From assembly GCA_047626155.1 (NCBI GenBank), contig JBLHRR010000003.1, positions 45,732 through 109,731 on the forward strand: a DNA stretch of 64,000 bases, written 5' to 3'. Both the position numbers and the translations under genes were made by a program. Below, one piece after another: positions 9,143 to 17,700 of the stretch. The notes under the pieces were generated by a model. The model did no database searches, was not told the DNA's origin, and saw nothing but the letters and a program-made list of their open reading frames with translations. Source of the stretch: CALGLS01 sp047626155. GTDB lineage: Bacteria > Bacteroidota > Bacteroidia > Chitinophagales > Saprospiraceae. Within the stretch, counting starts at the first letter, position 1, and each line of letters starts with the position of its first letter.

Positions 9143-9196
9143 TAGCGCAGCCCCCAACCCATGAAGGGGAGGTCCTTCCGCAGACTTATCAGTGGA
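9143..9196. repeat. Dispersed intergenic repeat, copy 2
   Basis: GCGCAGCCCCCAACCCATGA, then AGGGGAGGTCCTTCCGCAGA and CTTATCAGTGG, closely match the reverse complement of 12722-12773. The core can pair as a short C4-N-G4 palindrome. It lies between the HAD phosphatase and the dehydrogenase genes. Confidence 0.65.
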
Positions 9197-9256
9197 ATGA
9201 GAGATCGTTTCTGAAAAATGTATCGTAGTTTATACGTTTTCAGTGAATTCATTTGG

Positions 9257-10270
9257 TCAATTAACTTTCACCACTACTTTTCCTATCGTCTTCCCTTTTT
9301 GAAACATACGAATTGCGTCTGGCAACTCTTCAAAGTTAAAAACATGTCCTATATGTGGTGGCGGTAATTCTAATGCCTGTACCTTAGTAATGATGTCGTG
9401 CATAATTTCCACTCGTTCATACAACCAGATGAGATTAAATCCCAGCATTGCTTTATTGGTGTGGATCATTTCCTGTGGGTCAAACTTTGGCCGGGTAAAA
9501 TGCTGATAGAGTACCTTTAGATAATTAGGACGGTTGCCAGGAGAAGCATAACGGGCGGAACCGTAGATCACCATTCTGCCTTGAGGCGCTAACTGCTCAA
9601 AGCCTTGTTTTAAAATCTTTCCTCCAATACATTCCATTATCACATTCAAGTCTCTGTCTCCCAAAGCTGTTTTTAAATCTTTATCAAAATTCTTTGAGCG
9701 AACAATCACTTTATCATAGCCTTCCTTTTTCAAAAAATCGACTTTAGCTGGACTACCTACGGAACCAATCGTATAAACTCCAAATCGCTTTGCAATTCGA
9801 TTAGCTAATATCCCTACTCCGCCAGCTGCGCTATGTACTAACACTGTGTTTCCGCTTTTTAAATTTCCTAACTCCAATAAACCATAATAGGCCGTCAACA
9901 CTTGCACTAAGAATCCCGCACCTTCTTCCATGCTCCACTTTTCCGGTATTGGGACCACATAGCTCTGGTTTATATTCAAGTGAGTAGCGTATCCTCCGAA
10001 ACGGGTTACGCCCATTACTTCATCTCCTACCTTTAGATTCTCAACCTGATTTCCTACTGCTGTTACTACCCCTGAATATTCTAAACCAGGAGTGAAAATC
10101 CCTTTGGGTGTAGCGCTATACAATCCCCAGATCGCAAATACATCTGCAAAATTTAAACCTATGTATTTTAAGGCAATACTGACTTCTTCGGGAGCTGCAG
10201 GAGGTAGTGTGGTTTCTACCAATTTCATGGCTTTGAGATTTCCTGCTTTGAGTTGGTATTTTTTCATCAA
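9257..10270 (-). CDS. Medium-chain dehydrogenase/reductase, quinone oxidoreductase-like (VAT1-like)
   Basis: A 337-residue NAD(P)H-dependent oxidoreductase of the MDR superfamily. The N-terminal GroES-like domain contains ALKYIGLNFADVFAIWG and PGLEYSGVV. The cofactor-binding Rossmann domain has VHSAAGGVGILANRIAKRFG, the A-A-G-G-V-G nucleotide motif of zinc-independent quinone oxidoreductases. There is no cluster of zinc-binding Cys residues. The C-terminal HIGHVFNFEELPDAIRMFQK, then GKTIGKVVV, is the usual closing segment of this family. The likely role is reduction of quinones or enones in the cytoplasm; the substrate is not predictable. It starts 46 bases downstream of a heptaheme cytochrome gene's neighbour region on the same strand but may have its own transcript. 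Confidence 0.85.
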   Translation of the reverse strand: MMKKYQLKAGNLKAMKLVETTLPPAAPEEVSIALKYIGLNFADVFAIWGLYSATPKGIFTPGLEYSGVVTAVGNQVENLKVGDEVMGVTRFGGYATHLNINQSYVVPIPEKWSMEEGAGFLVQVLTAYYGLLELGNLKSGNTVLVHSAAGGVGILANRIAKRFGVYTIGSVGSPAKVDFLKKEGYDKVIVRSKNFDKDLKTALGDRDLNVIMECIGGKILKQGFEQLAPQGRMVIYGSARYASPGNRPNYLKVLYQHFTRPKFDPQEMIHTNKAMLGFNLIWLYERVEIMHDIITKVQALELPPPHIGHVFNFEELPDAIRMFQKGKTIGKVVVKVN

Positions 10271-10293
10271 ATGTTGATTCTTTCGCTATAGCC

Positions 10294-12225
10294 CTAGAGA
10301 GACATTAACAAGTCCCTGGCTTCTTCGTTTTCTGGATTTACTTTCCTTACTCTTATTAACAAGGCCTTTGCTTCTTTCTTCTTTTTCAGAAACAGATACA
10401 AAGCTACTTTATTCATCAGGGCTTGTTCAAAATCTGGGTTTAGCGCTAAGGCACTATTGTACTTTTTCTCTGCCTCCTCGAAATCACCTTGCAAGGCCGC
10501 AATGTAACCAAGGTTATTTAAGGCCAATTCCCTTTTAGTATTTTCTTTCAATACAAATTCAAATACCTTTTTAGCTTGCGGAAAGTACTCAAGTGCGATA
10601 TAAGCACTCCCCTGCTTTTCCTGAAATTCTAAATTAAAAGGCATCAGCTGTGTCGCCTTTTTATAATACAACAATGCTTTTGCAGCATCCGTTCTTTCCA
10701 TATAAGCTTCGCCAATTCTATAAGCGGTCCATGCGTCGGTTTGCAGCGCAGCCTCTTGATTGATCGACAGTTTCACTATTGCTAGATAATCCTTTCTAGC
10801 AAAGAAATAATGCACCTTTGTTTTAAATAATAAGGGATCAGCAGTATCTACTTTATTAAGATAATAATTTGCAGAATCTAAAACAAGGTCTGCTTCCGCG
10901 TACTTATCAAACATGGCGATGTAACCTCTTGCCATTTCCAGGGCAGTTCCTTTTTCTTTAGTCAAAATTTTCAAACCTAAAAACCGAGCAATTGCCTCTT
11001 TCTTTTCTGACTTAATCGTCGTCGTCTCTCCAGCTATTCTTGCCGTTCTTTTACTAATGTAATGATCTGTAATGTTAACATGAGGAATATCTGTACTTCC
11101 TGAAGGTGGCATATGACAGGTTACGCAATTGTTTTGTTGGATATTTCGAGTAACCAATGGAATTGAACATTCCGCAACTTCCTTTTTCTGATGACAACTG
11201 AGACAGGGTTTGTTAAAAATTTCTTTATCTGCTTTCCGGACACTATGATGTGGATGGTGACAGGTAAGACAAGTCATCTCGTCTGAAAGTGTATAACATT
11301 TACTGAGTCGCAAACGATCTGCTTGAGAAGCCATGATGAATTTTTCATGGGAATTCGTGTATCTCGGTAGAAAGACATTTGCTACATCTGAAAGCGGCAT
11401 TCCTGGTTTGAAATCAAAAAAGGTTTTGCCTTCTTCCAAAACAGCAATGCCTTGCAAATGGCAACGCTGACATAAATCCATTTGTAAATCCTTAGGTAAA
11501 TCTTTAGGATTGACGATACTGTAATCTATTTGTTGGGAGGTATCTACTATCTTTCCTGCTAGCTTCTCTCTCACATGTACTTCGCCCGGACCATGACACC
11601 GCTCACAAGCAATCCCGGTAGGCATCGTGTGGTATTTATTTAGAGATCCTTCTACTGCTTCCGGATAATCGTTGTGGCAGGTGATACACTCCGTAGTTAG
11701 TATTCTATTGAAACGCAAGTTTTTTTCTTCAAAGCCGGGAGCCATATCCCAGCGGCCTTCTTGTGTGTAGAAAGTAATGGGTGCCTGAAAGATGTAGCCA
11801 TTTTCGTTTATGATGTGAGAATTAGTGTGGTGACCTGAGCCAACGATATAACTTATTTTTTCAACCCGTTTGTGAATAGTGTCTTTTCCTTCAAGGCGGT
11901 ACTCCGTAATATATAAGATGCTGTCTTGAAAGGAGGCTTGGTAATAGTAATCCGATTCTTCATCATAAACCACCGCGTGATTGCCATAAAATGCAGCCGT
12001 CTTTTCTTTGGTGGCATGACCGAAGGATTGCCCCATACCCGTTTCCATAAAATGATCATATGCATCCGGGTGACAGCTCCGACAGGTGGCCATCCCTACG
12101 TAGGCGACGGAGTCTTGCAGACTAGCATATTGACTAACTTGTGTAATGGAATTGGTAGATCTTCCGCAATAGACCAAGGTAATTGCTGCTAGAAGAAAGA
12201 AGCTGTAAATTACTTTTTTGGCCAT
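10294..12225 (-). CDS. Heptaheme cytochrome c (c554-like) with C-terminal TPR domain, exported
   Basis: A 643-residue periplasmic electron-transfer protein. Residues 1-20 form a hydrophobic export signal ending LVYC, a weak lipobox (Tyr at -1), so lipidation is possible but not certain. Seven C-x-x-C-H heme sites are visible: CRSCH (48), CITCH (179), CERCH (206), CQRCH, CLTCH, CLSCH and CVTCH (about 370). The spacing and the CERCHGPGEVH and HMPP contexts fit the cytochrome c554/multiheme family. From about residue 420 the protein becomes helical TPR repeats (ALNNLGYIAALQGDFEEAEK, then KYNSALALNPDF). The redox partner is unknown. It starts 3 bases after the HIT gene stop, indicating an operon. 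Confidence 0.85.
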   Translation of the reverse strand: MAKKVIYSFFLLAAITLVYCGRSTNSITQVSQYASLQDSVAYVGMATCRSCHPDAYDHFMETGMGQSFGHATKEKTAAFYGNHAVVYDEESDYYYQASFQDSILYITEYRLEGKDTIHKRVEKISYIVGSGHHTNSHIINENGYIFQAPITFYTQEGRWDMAPGFEEKNLRFNRILTTECITCHNDYPEAVEGSLNKYHTMPTGIACERCHGPGEVHVREKLAGKIVDTSQQIDYSIVNPKDLPKDLQMDLCQRCHLQGIAVLEEGKTFFDFKPGMPLSDVANVFLPRYTNSHEKFIMASQADRLRLSKCYTLSDEMTCLTCHHPHHSVRKADKEIFNKPCLSCHQKKEVAECSIPLVTRNIQQNNCVTCHMPPSGSTDIPHVNITDHYISKRTARIAGETTTIKSEKKEAIARFLGLKILTKEKGTALEMARGYIAMFDKYAEADLVLDSANYYLNKVDTADPLLFKTKVHYFFARKDYLAIVKLSINQEAALQTDAWTAYRIGEAYMERTDAAKALLYYKKATQLMPFNLEFQEKQGSAYIALEYFPQAKKVFEFVLKENTKRELALNNLGYIAALQGDFEEAEKKYNSALALNPDFEQALMNKVALYLFLKKKKEAKALLIRVRKVNPENEEARDLLMSL

Positions 12226-12228
12226 GGA

Positions 12229-12627
12229 TTATTTCCGTACAAAACGACTGATTAGTGCAGCTGTTTTTGCTAAATCATCTGAGGAAGGATTTCCTTTTTT
12301 ATTGGAGAAGTTCATATCTCCCATTATATTAATAGGAATAAGATGGACATGTGCATGAGGTACTTCGAGGCCGATAACAGACAGACCGATTCGATTGCAA
12401 GCAACTGCTGCCTTGACTCCTTTGGCTACTTTTTGCGCAAAAATCATCAGACCAGATAGTGTGGCCTCATCCAAGTCAAAGATATAATCAACCTCCACTT
12501 TTGGAATAACCAACGTATGCCCTTTTACTAATGGATTGACATCTAAGAAGGCGAGATAGTTTTCATCCTCTGCTATCTTATGACAAGGAATTTCTCCGTT
12601 GATGATTCTGGTAAAGATGCTAGGCAT
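12229..12627 (-). CDS. HIT-family nucleotide hydrolase/transferase
   Basis: A histidine-triad protein of about 132 residues, normal for the HINT branch. The catalytic triad motif is HAHVHLIPI near the C-terminus, and the N-terminus MPSIFTRIINGEIPCHKIAE is the canonical HIT opening. The longer reading from 12663 adds twelve residues without family resemblance, so the Met at 12627 is preferred. These enzymes hydrolyse AMP-lysine-type or adenosine phosphoramidate substrates in the cytoplasm. The gene is separated from the downstream multiheme cytochrome by only 3 bases and lies about 170 bases downstream of greA, with an intergenic repeat in between. Confidence 0.9.
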   Translation of the reverse strand: MPSIFTRIINGEIPCHKIAEDENYLAFLDVNPLVKGHTLVIPKVEVDYIFDLDEATLSGLMIFAQKVAKGVKAAVACNRIGLSVIGLEVPHAHVHLIPINIMGDMNFSNKKGNPSSDDLAKTAALISRFVRK

Positions 12628-12721
12628 AGTTATATTTTTTGGATGCTCTCTGGCTCTTATCAATTATTAGGAAAGGAAAAAATTAGCCATTAGTACACTT
12701 TTGAAAACCAAGGTTTTTTCT

Positions 12722-12773
12722 CACTGATATGTCTGCGGGCTGATCTCCCCTTCAGGGGTTGGGGGTTGCGCTG
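12722..12773. repeat. Dispersed intergenic repeat, copy 3 (inverted relative to copy 2)
   Basis: Carries TCTCCCCTTCAGGGGTTGGG between greA and the HIT gene. Its reverse complement aligns along about 50 bases with 9143-9196, including the outer CAGCGCAACCCCC and GCAGACATATCAGTG segments. CCCCTTCAGGGG-type pairing gives a small hairpin. Confidence 0.65.
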
Positions 12774-12796
12774 GAAAAGCACAGAATTACTAGTTC

Positions 12797-13270
12797 TTAG
12801 ATCGAAATATCTATAATTTCGAATTCAATGTTTCCACGCGGTGTTTTTATACTCGCGACCTCCCCTATTTTCTTACCCAACAATCCTTGACCAATTGGAG
12901 AGGTCACACTAATTCTTTTCGCTTTCAAGTCAGCTTCAGATTCAGAAACCAACTTATAGCTAAGTGTCTTGTTCGATTTTGTATTTTTGATAGTAACGTT
13001 TGTTAAAACGGTCACTTGAGAAAGGTCAATAGTAGATTCGTCAAGGATGCGTGCATTAGCCATTACCTTCTCCAGTTCGTTGATCTTCAGTTCCAACATT
13101 CCCTGTGCATCTTTTGCAGCATCATATTCTGCATTTTCCGAAAGGTCACCCTTCTCTCTTGCTTCTGCGATTGCCGCAGCTACCTTTTGTCGACCAACAG
13201 ATTTCATATCATCCAGCTCTGTGGTAAGCCTATCAAATCCTTCCTGTGTTAGATAATTGTATTTTGACAT
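12797..13270 (-). CDS. greA: Transcription elongation factor GreA
   Basis: A 157-residue Gre factor, the normal length. GreA enters the RNA polymerase secondary channel and stimulates transcript cleavage to rescue backtracked complexes. The N-terminal coiled coil carries the conserved block EAREKGDLSENAEYDAAKDA near residues 38-57, including the acidic tip Asp/Glu residues. The C-terminal FKBP-like domain ends with SPIGQGLLGKKIGEVASIKTPRG-type sequence, typical of the family. The gene has a recognisable Bacteroidota promoter about 100 bases upstream, and a perfect hairpin lies between promoter and start, suggesting leader-level control. Confidence 0.95.
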   Translation of the reverse strand: MSKYNYLTQEGFDRLTTELDDMKSVGRQKVAAAIAEAREKGDLSENAEYDAAKDAQGMLELKINELEKVMANARILDESTIDLSQVTVLTNVTIKNTKSNKTLSYKLVSESEADLKAKRISVTSPIGQGLLGKKIGEVASIKTPRGNIEFEIIDISI

Positions 13271-13320
13271 AATAATTCTTTTCGTATAGAGTATATATCC
13301 TTTGATTGTGGATTAAAAGA

Positions 13321-13354
13321 AACGTTTCCAACCCGGACTCGGGTTGGAAACGTT
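13321..13354 (-). promoter_or_regulatory. Perfect 15-base hairpin in the greA leader, candidate attenuator
   Basis: AACGTTTCCAACCCG pairs exactly with CGGGTTGGAAACGTT across a GACT tetraloop. On the minus strand the stem begins a few bases after the predicted start site and is followed by TTTCTTTTAA, as in an intrinsic terminator. It lies about 50 bases before the greA start codon. Known parallel: E. coli greA has a leader terminator that yields the short RNA GraL. The regulatory role here is inferred. Confidence 0.6.
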
Positions 13355-13368
13355 CCAAATTGAATAAC

Positions 13369-13376
13369 CAAAGGTA
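13369..13376 (-). promoter_or_regulatory. Promoter -7 element for greA
   Basis: Minus-strand TACCTTTG matches TAnnTTTG exactly. It predicts a start near 13362, placing the perfect hairpin at the very beginning of the greA transcript. Confidence 0.6.
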
Positions 13377-13456
13377 AAAAAAAATAATAACTTATAATAA
13401 CGCCATCAGGTCGGATGACTTTAGAGCGGTACAACCCCGAAACAACAGTTCAAAAC

Positions 13457-13494
13457 AAAATGCCATTGACACTTACGTAGTCAATGGCATTTTT
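13457..13494 (-). terminator. Terminator of the receptor/secreted protein/PorV operon
   Basis: A 14-base stem (AAAATGCCATTGAC / GTCAATGGCATTTT) with flanking A and T tracts on both sides lies 44 bases beyond the PorV-like stop. It can work in both directions; the minus-strand use fits the operon. Confidence 0.8.
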
Positions 13495-13537
13495 AGTGTT
13501 TGCTATAGAGAATGCATAACATTCTTTATAACTTTTA

Positions 13538-14599
13538 TTAGAGATCAAAACGAATTCCAATACTGTGGGAACCGCTCCACAATTTTGTATCTCTGTACGC
13601 ATAATCAATTGCGAATCTTTGTTCTGACTTTTTCTTTATTGGCACCTGAATGGAGAAACCAGCAGCGATACCATTATAAATTGGAGATTCGTTACCTCCT
13701 TCAGAAGTAGAACCAAATTCATACTTGTAAGCTCCTCTTAATACAAACATCTTATTGAAAGCATATTCAACACCTCCTCCAATTTGATCCTGAGAGAAAG
13801 CGTTTGCTGTAAAGTTACCGATCACTGAAATCCGGTTTTTTGGGTTTACAATGAAATCATAAGACATCCCAATGTTTACCAATGAAGGCAATTCAAATTG
13901 TTGAGAACGAACTTCATAAGTCAAATCATAACCAAAGGTATTGTTAGGATTACCGGAAGTTTCGTTCAGACCTTCTCCTTTAAACTTCATAGGCGCCCCA
14001 ACATTCCTCAAAGCAATTCCGATTTTAAAATTATCCTGAGGACCGGTTACATATTGTACCCCGGCATCCAATGCAGCACTAGTACCTGAAATTCTATCCG
14101 TATTTTCTGAAACGAAACGGAAAGTAACTCCTACGGTTACTTTGTTATCAAACATATGTGCATAAGAAAGGCCCATGTTGAAATAAGAAGGCGAATAGGT
14201 AATTCCACCGTTAACCGGATCTGGCAATTGTTCCGTTGTTACAGGAATATCTCCCATATCAATCGCCATGATGCTTATTCCAATGGCGCCACTCTTTCCT
14301 ACTCTTTGAGCAAGACCTAAAGCGTTGAATCCAATATCTGTTCCGTCAAGATAACGGGTATGCCCAATATTGATTTGTGTTTTATTGATACGAGCTAGAC
14401 CAGCTACGTTAATTCGCATGGCATCTACCCCCGTTACGAAAGAAGTACCCATACTATGCAAACCTGAGCTACGTGCCCATGGGTTCATAAGTAATTGTCC
14501 GGCTCCAGCTTCCCCTTGTCGATCAGGGTTACCCGCCATGACATCTGATGCAGGCATCATCAGTAGAAGGACAAGAAGTGTAAAAATATATTTTAACAT
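13538..14599 (-). CDS. PorV/PorQ-family outer-membrane beta-barrel protein
   Basis: A 353-residue barrel protein with a signal peptide (cleavage after VMA near residue 22). The mature N-terminus GAGQLLMNPWARSSGLHSMG, with the following AMRINVAGLARI, is characteristic of the PorV/PorQ group, in which an A-x-x-x-N-P-A-G-L-type block precedes FadL-like beta strands. In known T9SS systems PorV binds cargo C-terminal domains and escorts them at the outer membrane. Here it lies downstream of a TonB-dependent receptor and a large secreted protein on the same strand, after a 188-base gap containing a hairpin. I infer a PorV-like partner for that secreted protein; whether it is the housekeeping PorV is not known. 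Confidence 0.85.
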   Translation of the reverse strand: MLKYIFTLLVLLLMMPASDVMAGNPDRQGEAGAGQLLMNPWARSSGLHSMGTSFVTGVDAMRINVAGLARINKTQINIGHTRYLDGTDIGFNALGLAQRVGKSGAIGISIMAIDMGDIPVTTEQLPDPVNGGITYSPSYFNMGLSYAHMFDNKVTVGVTFRFVSENTDRISGTSAALDAGVQYVTGPQDNFKIGIALRNVGAPMKFKGEGLNETSGNPNNTFGYDLTYEVRSQQFELPSLVNIGMSYDFIVNPKNRISVIGNFTANAFSQDQIGGGVEYAFNKMFVLRGAYKYEFGSTSEGGNESPIYNGIAAGFSIQVPIKKKSEQRFAIDYAYRDTKLWSGSHSIGIRFDL

Positions 14600-14717
14600 A
14601 ATTATTTTAATTTAAAAACTGTACTGTAATGGGTAATCAGAATTAACTCGTCTTTTCTAATGACTACCGTTTACGAGCAAAGTAAAATTTTTAAAAACAA
14701 TACTTTTTCATCCGATA

Positions 14718-14778
14718 GAGAAAGGGATAAACATATTGCCTGGATAAATAATCGCTGGCAATATGTCTATCTCTTTTC
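14718..14778 (-). terminator. Long hairpin between the 1375-residue protein gene and the PorV-like gene
   Basis: A 10-base perfect inner stem (ACATATTGCC / GGCAATATGT) is extended outward by an imperfect 11-base arm (GAGAAAGGGATA / TATCTCTTTTC). It directly follows the stop at 14788. It may be a partial terminator or an mRNA-stability element that lowers expression of the downstream barrel gene. Confidence 0.6.
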
Positions 14779-14787
14779 AATCAGTTT

Positions 14788-17700
14788 TTATAAACCAGAT
14801 GGATCAAATTGTCGAGCAACACCAAACCATTTTAGTGTACGTTCGCCTAAGCCATCTGCACTAACGTGAATCAAATAAACACCACTTGCTACAGGAATAC
14901 CTGCATTGTTCTTCAAGTCCCACTCCAGGTCTGGTAGGTATTGTCTATTACGAACAGATGGATTACTTTCTCCAACAGTAGACATCTCTTGCTCATCTCT
15001 CACATACTGACGGATAAATTTACCTTCCAAACTATAGATCGTTATCGTTGCTTTTGCAGGCAAGTTTGTGATCTTAACAATGTTAGAAAATTGATCTGTT
15101 TCATAATCAGAGAAACCGTAGTAAGGATTCGGTACGACAGAGATCGCATCTAAAGCCGTGTCTTTTTCCTCATCGCTTGTAACCTCTGTTGGTCCTAAGC
15201 CACGAGTATTAAAGAGGTAAGAAGGATTACCGTTATTGGTTCCTACTCCTTCGTAATTCTGATAAGCGTTATCAACTCGTAGGTGTACTGTTACATCATT
15301 AGGCACTAAACCTTCATCCCATGACAACATAGAAGTACCTTGATTAGCAAGTGTATAACTGGTCCATCTTACTTTACGCAATGCCTTAATCTTATTTACA
15401 TTACTGGTAGGGTCGTTTGTTCTAAAGAGACCTTCTAAACCCATACATTCATCGTACTTCTCGTCTGTTACATAAACCATGTGGTGGCCACCGTCATATA
15501 CTTCTAATAAAGTATTCGGATTGATAAATCCACTTTGAATAAATCGCTCACTGGTTGGGTTCCAGATCATATCACGACCTCTTGGTTCTGCGTCTTCCCC
15601 TCCTTCGAAATCATTCAAATCACAAATAGATTGAAATTCTCCCATATTGTTGAAAGATCCAGACGAGCAATCATAAATCGAATTCTCCCCAAAGAAGATA
15701 TTCAAACGTTCGCCTGTTTCTACATTGATTGCATAACCAGGGAAGTAACTCAATCCATTTGTACTGTTATCTGTTGAACCGTCTAGGTTACGTGAAGCTC
15801 CAGCTCGAAGATCAAATTCAACGACATCTCCTTCAGTCGAATAACCGCTACCGAAATCTTCATAGAATTCACTCGCTGTTTCTACAACGATACAGCGACT
15901 CCACATGCTCTTATCAGCCGTCATTACGATATCAACGTTCGGCAACAAGTCCATGGTGTTACTAAATCGTACACTACCTGATGAAGTACTTCTCCAGGCA
16001 GGAGATAAGTAAGGCTGATTATTAGACTGTGGGTTCCAGTCACATAAAGTATAAGGAACCCAAGTACCATCGCCAAGAGCGGCAAAAGAACTTTGTCGAT
16101 CTAAGTCTGTGCTTGTCCCATTTGGTGGCTCTGTTTTGATGTAATCATAAATCGGAGGATCTGGGAATGGACCATCGTTGATACCTCCATCTGGAATACC
16201 TCCCAACCATTGAGGACCATCCGGATTGCTATAAACCTTAACGGCTTCAATTGTTCCGTTCGAGTCATCTGCATTATCTCCAGGTTCGTCGCTTTGAACG
16301 ATTGCTACGGAAATACCGTACTCTTCGATCAATTGTTCATTGATCCTTTCGATGGTTTCATTCGATTCAAAAACTTCAGTATTCCCCGATAAATCTGTTG
16401 CCGTCAATACCCAGTTTACCTCTTCATCCAATTCACCATTTCCTTGGTCCTCATCAACAAGTTTCAATTCAAAGTCTGCTTCTACAACCTCTCTTGGGTT
16501 ATAAACAAAGACATTTATTGGTCCTGCTCCTGTTTCATAAACCAGCGTACCATCAGAAGTTCCTGCCATTATTTCTCTTGTCGTCTCTTCTGTAAGTCTT
16601 AGGCCTGACTCTCCAGCACCTACTCCATCTAGTCGGGTAACTTGGGGCTGATCACCATAACCAGCGTTAAGTATTCGGTCTATATTAGCTCTTGGAATAA
16701 CCGTATAATAGGTATTACCATCTCCATCTCCAATATTCTTTTGGCTCCCAATGAAAGGTCTCGGTTGACCTAAGCCTGAAGAAGGATCGAATTCTTCATA
16801 ACTATTGAATCCATAAGCAATCGCACGATAGTAATATTTCTTATGGTTAATAAGTGGCTCTTGAGTAAACAGATCTAAAGTTATTTCAAACGTGTGTCTG
16901 ATTCCTGAATTACCTGCAGGTTTAGATACCCTGTCTACAGGTGTATAAAAACTCTCTTGCGAATTTAGTGGACTCTCTTGCGCGATCCAATTATATAGCT
17001 CCGCTACCCCATTTTTCTTATCTACCTGGGCTGCCAATCTGTAATGGTCAGGATCATTCAAATCAGATTCACCTGCACTTGAAGGAGAAGCAACTTGGTA
17101 AAGTAAATAACCTTCGAATACATACGAATCGTCCTCAATCGTCTCATCATCAGGTAATCGTAAATCTTTTTCAGTATACTGCTCATTCACATTATTAGTA
17201 CGAGCCTCAATAGTATCGTTGCTCAACATCGCAACTACTTTACGGTCTAGTTCTAACCAATCAACATCTGGTGCATCAGGCCCATCGTTCTTTTCAAAAC
17301 AGTTATCAAAAAGAGCTTGTGCTAAATCATCCGCAATAATAAGTTTAGATATAGCAGGAGCAGGATGGCTTACACTTGGTACCCATGGCATTCCGACAAT
17401 CAGCTCATTTACTGAACCTGATTCCAGGCGGAATGGACCGGAAGCCTGAACGGTACGTCTGTCTCTTTCTGCTAATCCAGCTTGTGCCATACTAAAACCA
17501 TTCGTTAAATCTGGTGCATCAGGAAAAGCATAATTAATAACGTTTGTATTGCCTGGGTTATATCCGTCTCCATCAGCAGTAAAAGGCGTTCCATCTCTCC
17601 ATCTTCCTGACAAATAATTGTAATATTCATTCAGGTTATCTGGATCATCTGTTCCTGGAGGAGGTGGAGGCGTTTCTCCGCCATTATTATAATAAGTGAA

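Noticed and set aside
14660..14869. Plus-strand ORF over the hairpin between the PorV-like and large-protein genes
   Set aside because: It has no recognisable features, overlaps the end of the large protein gene and is made of hairpin sequence.
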